Below are positions 9,811 through 16,826 of a DNA stretch of 64,000 nt, piece after piece. A program made the position numbers and the translations under genes. This DNA is from Chryseobacterium aquaeductus. Its GTDB lineage: Bacteria > Bacteroidota > Bacteroidia > Flavobacteriales > Weeksellaceae. Below the pieces are notes generated by a model. The model did not search any database and was not told where the DNA came from. It saw only the letters and a program-made list of their open reading frames with translations. Each line of letters starts with the position of its first letter. Within the stretch, counting starts at the first letter, position 1. The DNA is taken from NCBI RefSeq assembly GCF_905175375.1, contig NZ_CAJIMS010000001.1:2728001-2792000 (forward strand), read 5' to 3'.

Positions 9811-10536
9811 ATGCATAAAATAAATTTTGAGAACATTCCATTGGCACCGGAACAATGTGTCACCGGATTTGGGACAACACTTATCGTAGCTCCACATGCA
9901 GATGATGAAAGTTTAGGTTGCGGAGGAGTTATTTCCCTGTTGAGAAAATATGGGCAGACGGTTTATATTCTGCTGTTGAGTGATGGTACTTTATCACACC
10001 CAAACAGTACAGAATATCCGGCCGAAAAACTGAGAGATCTTCGTGAAAATGAATTATTGGATGCAGCTGAAATTCTTGGTGTATCAACAGAGAATATTAT
10101 TTTTTGCAGATATCCAGACAGGAATGTACCCACAATTCAACATGAAGATTTTCACGCTTCTGTAGCTACCATTTCAAAGATGTTGGATAAAATTAAACCG
10201 CAGAGTATTTTTGTTCCTTGGCGTAGAGATCCGCATCCTGATCATCAAGCGGCTTTTCAGTTAATACATAATGCTGAAACTTTGAACGCAAAAATATATG
10301 AATATCCGATTTGGCTAAATGAATTAGGCGAACAGGGAGATTTGCCAACATCAGATGAAGCAATGCCATTTCGACTAAATATCGCCAGTGTGCTTGACAA
10401 AAAGCAAAATGCAATTTCTCAACACTGTTCTCAGATTACAGATCTCATCAGCGATGATCCTAAAGGATTTCGACTTTCGGAAGAGATGCTCAGTCAATTT
10501 AATTTACCTTACGAAACTTTTTTTATCTCTAAATAA
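9811..10536 (+). CDS. PIG-L (LmbE-like) N-acetylglucosamine deacetylase family protein
   Basis: 241 residues, cytoplasmic. The family consists of zinc-dependent de-N-acetylases such as MshB, BshB and PIG-L. The zinc and catalytic motif is seen as A-P-H-A-D-D-E (His29, Asp31, Asp32, Glu33), a variant of A-H-P-D-D-E. The second motif, H-P-D-H, is at His142-His145. It lies between an acyl-CoA dehydrogenase-type gene (3 bases upstream) and a NodS-like methyltransferase gene, whose ATG shares one base with this stop codon. It most likely deacetylates an N-acetylated sugar or sugar conjugate. A role in bacillithiol synthesis is possible for the family, but the neighbours favour a glycoconjugate. 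Confidence 0.88.
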   Translation: MHKINFENIPLAPEQCVTGFGTTLIVAPHADDESLGCGGVISLLRKYGQTVYILLLSDGTLSHPNSTEYPAEKLRDLRENELLDAAEILGVSTENIIFCRYPDRNVPTIQHEDFHASVATISKMLDKIKPQSIFVPWRRDPHPDHQAAFQLIHNAETLNAKIYEYPIWLNELGEQGDLPTSDEAMPFRLNIASVLDKKQNAISQHCSQITDLISDDPKGFRLSEEMLSQFNLPYETFFISK

Positions 10537-11120
10537 TGAACGAAAAAAAATCTTTAGATTCAGAATACTTCAAAGATGTGTATGAAGCAAATGACGATCC
10601 CTGGAATTTCGAAACCAGCGAATATGAGGCGGAGAAGTATGCGGCAACAATTTTATCTCTGCCAAGAAAACATTATGAAAATGTCTTGGAAATCGGCTGC
10701 TCTATCGGAGTTCTCACTCAACTGTTGGCGCAAAAAAGCACACAGTTACTGGCAATCGATGTGTCAGAAAAAGCATTGAATCTCGCCGCTAAAAGATGTG
10801 AAAAATTAAGTAATACAACTTTTAAAAAGATGAATTTTCCTGAAGAATTACCAGACGAATCATATGATTTAATGATGATTTCTGAAGTTGCATATTATTT
10901 ATCAGCTTCTGACTGGCAATTTGCTATTTTTGGTTTATATGAGAGATTGCTTCCAGAAGGAAATGTTGTTCTGGTTCACTGGTTGCCAGTAGTTCATGAT
11001 TATCCGCAGACAGGTGATGAGGTTCACAACAGTTTTGAAAAATTAATGAAGGATAAAATGACCAATGTTTTTTCAACGAGAGCAGAAAATTATAGAATTG
11101 ACGTCTGGGCAAAATCATAA
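10536..11120 (+). CDS. SAM-dependent methyltransferase, NodS-like
   Basis: 194 residues. Motif I of class I methyltransferases is V-L-E-I-G-C-S-I-G (about residues 50-58), followed by an acidic A-I-D-V strand. The N terminus (D-D-P-W-N-F) resembles NodS, the N-methyltransferase of rhizobial Nod-factor synthesis, and NodS-domain proteins in general. It starts with the TAATGA overlap at the PIG-L stop. Deacetylation followed by N-methylation of the freed amine would be the same chemistry as NodB then NodS; this is inference. Its 3' end overlaps the convergent GT2 gene by 31 bases. Confidence 0.85.
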   Translation: MNEKKSLDSEYFKDVYEANDDPWNFETSEYEAEKYAATILSLPRKHYENVLEIGCSIGVLTQLLAQKSTQLLAIDVSEKALNLAAKRCEKLSNTTFKKMNFPEELPDESYDLMMISEVAYYLSASDWQFAIFGLYERLLPEGNVVLVHWLPVVHDYPQTGDEVHNSFEKLMKDKMTNVFSTRAENYRIDVWAKS

Positions 11121-12298
11121 TCAGAATATTCCTGAAGCTTACTTTGTAAATCTTTAATTGCATTGTCAATAGGTACGTCGGGGAATTTTCTGTTGCTATT
11201 AAACTGTTCGTTTTGAATTAATCTTTCATACCATTCTCCGAAATAACTACTGCTAATCAATGAGGTATAAATTTTCTCACTGGCAGTAATTTCCGGAGCA
11301 ATTTTTTGCAACGTTTGGAAGAATTCAGATTTTGTGTGATTTTTAAATTCCCATAATTTTATAAAATTTCTCTTTTGAGTAAATCTTTGGATGATTGAAG
11401 CACAAGATTCGACAAAATAATCGTCAGCATGATTGCCTAAATTTTTCCAGACATTGAGTTGATAAGACAACCCAATTTCGGTTCTGCCGACGCATCTTGC
11501 AGAAGTATATACGACTACTTTATTACTGTGTCGAATTTTGGCATCTACAGTTTCCAATCTTTCAAAAAAAGCACAGTCTTCGAGATATTTTACTTCCGGT
11601 ACACCTCCAGATCTTTTGTAGCACTGAGTGGTAATGGCAAAACTCCCATTGAAATGCTGATGGTGTCTTGGGTTAGGATCAAACTCAGAATTAATGATTT
11701 TTCCTTCCAGTTCAGCTATCAATAATCTGTATTTTTCGTCTTTGAAATGATGTGTACAAGTAAACTCGTCTAAGCCTGCCAGTTCATCGTTCGAAAGTAA
11801 AATTCTGCCGCCGACAACCTCAGCTCCGTTATCGATTTCCCAATGGGTTTGCGCAATCCAGTCTGATGCTACCATCGTGTCACCATCTGTGGTCATTATA
11901 ACTCCGCCACCATTTTTAGAAAGTCTGGCAAAAGCGTATTCCATTAATTTTCTTCGTACATATCCGATATTTGCGTTTGCAGGAGATAATTTCACCTCAT
12001 CCAAATAGAGATTGAGATGTGGGTAATTTAGCTGAAAATCTTTAATAAGTGCCACAGAATTATCTGTACAGTTATTGGCCAAAACTAAAATTTCAAATTG
12101 ATCAAAATCAAGAGGCTCACCAAAAATGTCAACCTGATTGAGAAATGAAGTCAACGTTTTTGAAATATATGCCTCTTCATCTTTTACGGGAATGACAATG
12201 CAGGATTTTATATTGGGTGAAACTTCATTTTTTGAAAATAAAAATTCACTGGAATACTCTGTTGGATTTTTCATCTGAGATTTTTTAGCCAAGATCAT
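11090..12298 (-). CDS. Family 2 glycosyltransferase
   Basis: 402 residues, GT-A fold. S-C-I-V-I-P-V-K-D-E-E-A-Y is the N-terminal nucleotide-binding strand of GT2 enzymes. T-T-D-G-D-T (DxD-type metal site) and a later E-D-C-A-F-F-E-R-L (ED acid region) are visible. No transmembrane helix is evident. ATG 12298 is taken as the start; ATG 12274 (M9) is an equal alternative. It faces the acyl-CoA dehydrogenase/deacetylase/methyltransferase operon tail to tail with a 31-base overlap. It is therefore not co-transcribed with that operon, but its placement suggests a shared pathway. Donor and acceptor are unknown. Confidence 0.85.
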   Translation of the reverse strand: MILAKKSQMKNPTEYSSEFLFSKNEVSPNIKSCIVIPVKDEEAYISKTLTSFLNQVDIFGEPLDFDQFEILVLANNCTDNSVALIKDFQLNYPHLNLYLDEVKLSPANANIGYVRRKLMEYAFARLSKNGGGVIMTTDGDTMVASDWIAQTHWEIDNGAEVVGGRILLSNDELAGLDEFTCTHHFKDEKYRLLIAELEGKIINSEFDPNPRHHQHFNGSFAITTQCYKRSGGVPEVKYLEDCAFFERLETVDAKIRHSNKVVVYTSARCVGRTEIGLSYQLNVWKNLGNHADDYFVESCASIIQRFTQKRNFIKLWEFKNHTKSEFFQTLQKIAPEITASEKIYTSLISSSYFGEWYERLIQNEQFNSNRKFPDVPIDNAIKDLQSKLQEYSDYDFAQTSIL

Positions 12299-12471
12299 TC
12301 AGATATTTACAATTCTAATACCATTACATTTTCTTATGTGGTACGTATGTTATTTTTTTTTAAATAAAATGATCGTTTAATAAAATGGTAAAAAACGAAT
12401 TTTAACTAAAAACAAAAATGGAAACTTCTTATGTTAACTCCGGTTTTTTCGTTATTTTTATGAAGTATAAT

Positions 12472-12485
12472 TTACCCATGGGTAA
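12472..12485. promoter_or_regulatory. Perfect 14-bp palindrome, possible operator
   Basis: TTACCCATGGGTAA is its own reverse complement. It lies in the divergent spacer between the GT2 gene and the cupin gene, just upstream of TATAATTTG (12488-12496), a near match to a -7 box one base too long. A dimeric repressor site overlapping the cupin promoter is plausible. Confidence 0.4.
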
Positions 12486-12580
12486 CATATAATTTGTTCC
12501 CTAATCTTAAATTCTGAACTCAAAAGTCATAAAGATTCTATGCTAATAAGTTCAAATTACAATCACAAATACCAAAAAAC

Positions 12581-12997
12581 ATGATTAATATAAAGGTCAA
12601 ACGCGAAAAAATGAATGCCGTATTTATGAAACATCACCTCAGAGGTTTGCCTTTTGATGCGGTCATTCACCATTTTAGTGAGAAAGATCAGAATGAGCAT
12701 ATACACGATCATCCGTTTAGTTTTACAACCCATATTTTAAAAGGAAGCTATGTTGAAAAGGTCTACGAAATTCTTGAAGATGGAACTTATACTTCATCGA
12801 TACAACATAGAAAAGAAGGTACTTCACATTTTGTAAAAGCTTCTACAATTCATGAGATTATCGAGCTGCCGGAAGGCGAATGCTTTACCCTGATAAGACC
12901 TTATGAAAAAGAAAAAGAAACGTGTTTTTACAGGTTCGAAGAAGGGAAAATTTTCAGAAGACAGTGGAACCAGCGTAAATTTAGAGAAATCATTTAA
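12581..12997 (+). CDS. Small cupin-like protein
   Basis: 138 residues with a single small beta-barrel domain. H-I-H-D-H-P at about residues 44-49 is the first cupin metal motif (H-x-H), with a following Tyr/Glu strand. A later T-I-H-E-I at about residue 90 supplies the second-motif histidine. No signal peptide. The exact activity (metal enzyme, sugar epimerase-like or sensor) cannot be assigned. It stands alone, 235 bases before a lipoprotein gene, with a palindrome and promoter-like box upstream. Confidence 0.65.
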   Translation: MINIKVKREKMNAVFMKHHLRGLPFDAVIHHFSEKDQNEHIHDHPFSFTTHILKGSYVEKVYEILEDGTYTSSIQHRKEGTSHFVKASTIHEIIELPEGECFTLIRPYEKEKETCFYRFEEGKIFRRQWNQRKFREII

Positions 12998-13232
12998 GCT
13001 CAATAAGGTTTTATTTAAACTTAAATTTAAAAAATGCAGTTCTGAGAATTGATAAGGAAAAGACTTTCTGTGAAATTTCCTGCTTTTTAAGACAGCTAAC
13101 TTTTTGCAAAGTTCCAAGAGTATTTTTGAAATCATAAATTTAATACATAATTAATGCTGACGTGATCCAAATAAAATGAGAATCTGATAGTTTCGCAACC
13201 AATTCACAAACTATTAAAACGTTAAATTAATC

Positions 13233-14483
13233 ATGATTAAAAGACCACAACTACTTGGATGGATGCTTATGCTTGCAGTAACGAGCATTGGATGCCAGAA
13301 CAATGAACTTGCGTCATTTTCAATGGACGAAGAGCTTTCTTCAAAACTCAATTTAAGTTCGGCGGCTGCTGACGTAAGTGTCAATTCGTATACCGACACA
13401 AGTACCTACATCAATTCTGGCTTTAGTTTTCTAAACCCTTCCCAGATTGATAAAAACCGTCAGGCTATTGGCGGAAATGCTTACACTGAAGTTTACGGAT
13501 TCAATATTCCCGAAGAAAACAGAGTAAGAGGAATCCGTTGGAATACCGATGATGAAACTACATCGATCTGGAGACCTCAAGGGATTGCAGGATTTACCAA
13601 AGACGGTGTTCGGTATCTTTTGGTAAGCTGGTATGCTAAAGACGATGCTGAGCATAAAGGTTCCCGCATTACTTTGATTGACATCAGCCCGAGTTCAAGT
13701 ACTTATCTGACGTATCGTCATATTCTTTTGGTACAGCCTGATATTCCGGCAAGTACAACCACCTATTCACAATATGGCTCTTACGCTCCATTGAACGTAC
13801 ATGCTGGTGGGATTGCCTATTTTAAGGGTAAAATATATCTCAGCAGTACTAATTTAGGTGTTCGTGTATTTGATTTGAATAAAATAATTGAAGTAAGTAC
13901 AGGTGACACGACCAATGAAAAATGTGGTAAAGATGCCAATGGTAACCTTTTCGCATTCAATTATCGTTATATATTGCCTCAAATAGGATATCAGAAGATC
14001 AACAATGCAAGTCCTTTCTCAACTATTCAGGTGAATGATGAAGGAACTCAATTCTGGACAGGGCAATACTATGCAGGCAGTGCAGATGCTGCCATTGTAC
14101 CTAAAGTATTTGGTTTTCCTGTTGACACAAATGGGACGCTTCAAAATACAGGAATTGTCGCAGTAGCCCCGAAAAATAGCCTTTTCACCAATAATCACGC
14201 TCACGGAATACAAGGGGTTTTCCGAAAAGGAAACAGAACCTGGCTTTCGTGTACCGGATCTCCAAGCAATTCTTACGGGTCAAATGCTAGGTTAGCCCGA
14301 TATACCGATGGAACAGACGATACCGTACGTTACCGATGGCCGTATGGAGCCGAATCCCTTTACTACGAATCTCAATATAATTATCTGTGGAGTCTGACGG
14401 AATATGAGCCTAATGCCGGAGCACATAATGGAAGTCAGGTCAATCGATGCATATTTGCGGTTGATTTTTCCAAATACGAATAG
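13233..14483 (+). CDS. Secreted lipoprotein, probable beta-propeller
   Basis: 416 residues. The signal peptide ends in a lipobox-like S-I-G-C (Cys21), so it should be lipid-anchored. The body has repeated W/Y-rich strands (R-P-Q-G-I-A-G-F, V-S-W-Y, V-H-A-G-G-I-A-Y, G-V-R-V-F-D-L, Y-V/I-L-P-Q, S-L-T-E-Y). These resemble, from memory, a family of secreted propeller-like proteins of unknown function common in Streptomyces. No catalytic motif was recognised. It is a single-gene unit ended by a strong terminator. A homologue mainly known from actinobacteria would point to past transfer, but this needs a search. Confidence 0.7.
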   Translation: MIKRPQLLGWMLMLAVTSIGCQNNELASFSMDEELSSKLNLSSAAADVSVNSYTDTSTYINSGFSFLNPSQIDKNRQAIGGNAYTEVYGFNIPEENRVRGIRWNTDDETTSIWRPQGIAGFTKDGVRYLLVSWYAKDDAEHKGSRITLIDISPSSSTYLTYRHILLVQPDIPASTTTYSQYGSYAPLNVHAGGIAYFKGKIYLSSTNLGVRVFDLNKIIEVSTGDTTNEKCGKDANGNLFAFNYRYILPQIGYQKINNASPFSTIQVNDEGTQFWTGQYYAGSADAAIVPKVFGFPVDTNGTLQNTGIVAVAPKNSLFTNNHAHGIQGVFRKGNRTWLSCTGSPSNSYGSNARLARYTDGTDDTVRYRWPYGAESLYYESQYNYLWSLTEYEPNAGAHNGSQVNRCIFAVDFSKYE

Positions 14484-14510
14484 CATAAATGCGTATAAAA
14501 AATTATAAAT

Positions 14511-14550
14511 AAAAGAGACGGTCTCACAAGACTGTCTCTTTTATTTTTTT
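14511..14550 (+). terminator. Rho-independent terminator after the lipoprotein gene
   Basis: AAAAGAGACGGTC (14511-14523) pairs with GACTGTCTCTTTT (14530-14542) with one mismatch, followed by a T-rich tail to 14550. Confidence 0.9.
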
Positions 14551-14813
14551 TAAAAACATACTAAAATGTCTTTTGTAAATAATTTTTAGGTTACAATTTA
14601 AATTAAATTGTATTTTTATTATGCTATGAATGGCATGGTTTTAGTCCCTTCTAGAGCTATTCAACGATGCCAAATCTCCCGAAAAATGTATAATCTAGTA
14701 AGTTTTAAGACCTTGGTAATACAGTATTTGGAATTTTTGATTTTGGAAGATTTCAGTTATTCTTATGAAATGAGTAATGAAATAATATTTACAGAAAATT
14801 TAGTATCAAAAAA

Positions 14814-14954
14814 ATGATCGTGGTACAAAATTTCTCAAAAAGAATTGAAGACGATTTGTCTTTAAAGGATTTTTTAACGAATATAATATCTAATATCAAT
14901 CTTAGAATTATTAAAGAAGAGGATATGTATCATACACTCAATCCTAAAACTTAA
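14814..14954 (+). CDS. Possible small hypothetical protein (46 aa)
   Basis: An ATG frame of 46 residues (M-I-V-V-Q-N-F-S-K-R-I-E-D-D...) ending 8 bases before the convergent receiver-protein gene. Its ATG overlaps the TGA of another weak frame (14608-14817, TTG start, or ATG 14629), so the two could be coupled or be parts of one decayed gene. The composition is soluble and charged, with no recognised domain. The 14551-14962 interval otherwise shows nothing. Low certainty. Confidence 0.25.
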   Translation: MIVVQNFSKRIEDDLSLKDFLTNIISNINLRIIKEEDMYHTLNPKT

Positions 14955-14962
14955 AATAAAGT

Positions 14963-15325
14963 TTAGAGATCAGTATTTTTTTTGACGACATCTATCATCT
15001 CGTCAATCCCGAAAGGTTTAGCAATATAATCATCTGCTTTACATTCCGCAGCTTCAGAAGGAAGGTTGATTGAAGTTGAGGTAAGCACAGCCGGAATATC
15101 TTCGGTTTCGGGATCAGATTTTAATTCCTTGATCACCTGAGAACCTTTTACATTCCCTTTAATGTGATCATCTACAATCACAATATCAGGATCTAAATTC
15201 TCAATCTCTTGTATGGGCTCTGTGGTAAGAGATGCGGTAACGTCAAATCCTTCATCTTCCAATACCTGATCCATGATTTCCAATATTTCTTTATTGTCTT
15301 GTACAAGTACAACTTTTTTCTTCAT
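14963..15325 (-). CDS. Stand-alone response-regulator receiver protein (CheY-like)
   Basis: 120 residues forming a single receiver domain with no output domain. The phosphoacceptor is Asp52 in V-I-V-D-D-H. The conserved Thr/Ser is in L-T-S-T-S (about residue 82) and the conserved Lys in I-A-K-P-F. The acidic pocket is Q-D (residues 9-10) instead of the usual E/D-D pair, which may alter Mg binding. It is probably a phosphorelay or partner-binding switch. No kinase gene is adjacent. A perfect -7 box sits 22 bases upstream of the start. Confidence 0.88.
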   Translation of the reverse strand: MKKKVVLVQDNKEILEIMDQVLEDEGFDVTASLTTEPIQEIENLDPDIVIVDDHIKGNVKGSQVIKELKSDPETEDIPAVLTSTSINLPSEAAECKADDYIAKPFGIDEMIDVVKKNTDL

Positions 15326-15346
15326 TTCATATCATTAATGATTTTG

Positions 15347-15354
15347 CAAATATA
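15347..15354 (-). promoter_or_regulatory. Candidate promoter -7 box for the receiver gene
   Basis: On the reverse strand this reads TATATTTG, an exact TAnnTTTG match, giving a short leader before the ATG at 15325. The -33 box is weak. Confidence 0.4.
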
Positions 15355-15890
15355 CTGATAATTCTGCATCCATATTTATTGGCATATTTCATCTTATATA
15401 TAGACTTAGTATATCAGTTTTTAATTGACAAATCTGAAGTTGACATTTTTAAAAAATCACACCAATGCAACTCAAATATAGATTAGCTTTGAGTAAAATT
15501 TCGAATGTCAATACATTTAATTATTAGAAAAATACTTTTTTAAAAGGCTTCTAAGTTTGTATTTAACTGGATTTTGATCAAATTGTTAAAATAATTTACA
15601 GTTTATAGTGTATATGTCGTTTATAGTTTATATATTTGTAGAATAATAATCAGGCAACTGCCTTTGCTATTCTGCAAACTTTGATCACCATCTAATTTTT
15701 CAGTCTTTGCTTTTTCAGCCGCTAATTTGTTACTAAAATTTTAGTTGTTATTCTTTAGAAAATTTTCAAAATTTCTTAAATCACAATCATCAGTTTTTTC
15801 ACAAAGATTTTTAATACGCTTTGATATAATCAAGGTCATGGATGAAGAGTCCAAATAAATTTGAATTTTTTTTAATTAATACATAATACA
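15355..15890. other. Divergent spacer with a long cold-shock leader
   Basis: No gene seen. It contains the reverse promoter of the receiver gene and, on the forward strand, a -7 box near 15631 with a leader of about 245 bases in front of the cold-shock gene. Within the leader, AGGCAACTGCCT is a short palindrome. Confidence 0.5.
15631..15638 (+). promoter_or_regulatory. Candidate promoter -7 box for the cold-shock gene
   Basis: TATATTTG is an exact TAnnTTTG match. Transcription from about 15645 would leave a roughly 245-base 5' UTR, as is common for cold-shock mRNAs. Confidence 0.4.
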
Positions 15891-16082
15891 ATGCAACAAG
15901 GAACAGTAAAATTCTTTAACGATACCAAAGGATTTGGTTTTATTACACCGAGTACAGGTGGTCAGGATGTTTTCGTACATACATCTGGTTTAGTAGATAA
16001 TATTCGCGAAAACGATGTCGTGACATTCGATTTAGAGAATGGTAAAAAAGGTGTGAATGCAGTAAATGTGCGTGTAGCATAA
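15891..16082 (+). CDS. Cold-shock protein, CspA family
   Basis: 63 residues forming one OB-fold cold-shock domain that binds single-stranded RNA/DNA and acts as an RNA chaperone in the cytoplasm. The RNP-1 motif K-G-F-G-F-I (13-18) and the RNP-2 motif D-V-F-V-H (26-30) are intact. The length is normal. It is monocistronic: a long AT-rich leader lies upstream and a strong terminator 28 bases downstream. Confidence 0.97.
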   Translation: MQQGTVKFFNDTKGFGFITPSTGGQDVFVHTSGLVDNIRENDVVTFDLENGKKGVNAVNVRVA

Positions 16083-16110
16083 TTTAGCAACATCCTTTTT
16101 AGGAAATATA

Positions 16111-16150
16111 AGAGTCCGTTTCGCAAATAGTGAGACGGACTCTTTTTTTT
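16111..16150 (+). terminator. Rho-independent terminator of the cold-shock gene
   Basis: AGAGTCCGT (16111-16119) pairs exactly with ACGGACTCT (16134-16142), with further partial pairing inside (TTC/GAG), followed by eight or more T. Confidence 0.92.
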
Positions 16151-16826
16151 AAAATTTATTTGCTGTGTTTCACAATAATAAATTATTACATTCATTTTGT
16201 ATTTTTTTAATTATTGATTTGTGTTATCCTTTTTTAGTATACATATGATCATCATTTTTTTAAGATCGCTTTCTGTTTTATTTTAGAAATGATATTTCTT
16301 GAGTCATTAATATTTAGTGACAAACCTCTTCAAATTTCAAATTTTTCCTCTGTTATCGCGGCATTTTCTTTGCGATTTTAGATTAAACTTAGTGATCATG
16401 TCTTAAGTTAAAAAATCTTAAATACTTTAATTTTTTAAACAAAATAACTTAGACAACAATTTTGCCTGGTGTATTTAGTAATACCAAAAATAAAGTGATC
16501 GTAAGCAATTTTTTATATAATCAAATCATGGAAATAATATAAAATTTATTGTTTAATTATTATCACAAATTTCAAGTTATGATTAATATTTTTTTACACA
16601 TAATTGATTTTAATTTCGTTATAATTTAATTTTAGATTTAAATTAATGCTTAATTGATAAAAAATTAGTATTTTTATAACCACCTAAAACTATTATGCTT
16701 ATGATAATAAAATCTACTCTTTTAAAATTCTTTCTGTTTACAGACGACTATTCCTGTTACACTAATCATTTAAAACAGAATTACTTGACAAAATTATTCT
16801 CCTTATGTATAACTAAATATTGAAAA
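16151..16826. other. 676-base AT-rich spacer without a gene
   Basis: Very AT-rich. No frame with convincing coding character was found; a 42-codon frame at 16694 is hydrophobic and unsupported. It presumably holds the promoter of the large secreted protein gene, but no clear TAnnTTTG box was found. Confidence 0.5.

Noticed and set aside
16694..16822. 42-codon frame before the giant secreted protein
   Set aside because: Hydrophobic N terminus but no supporting context; very AT-rich spacer where such frames arise by chance.
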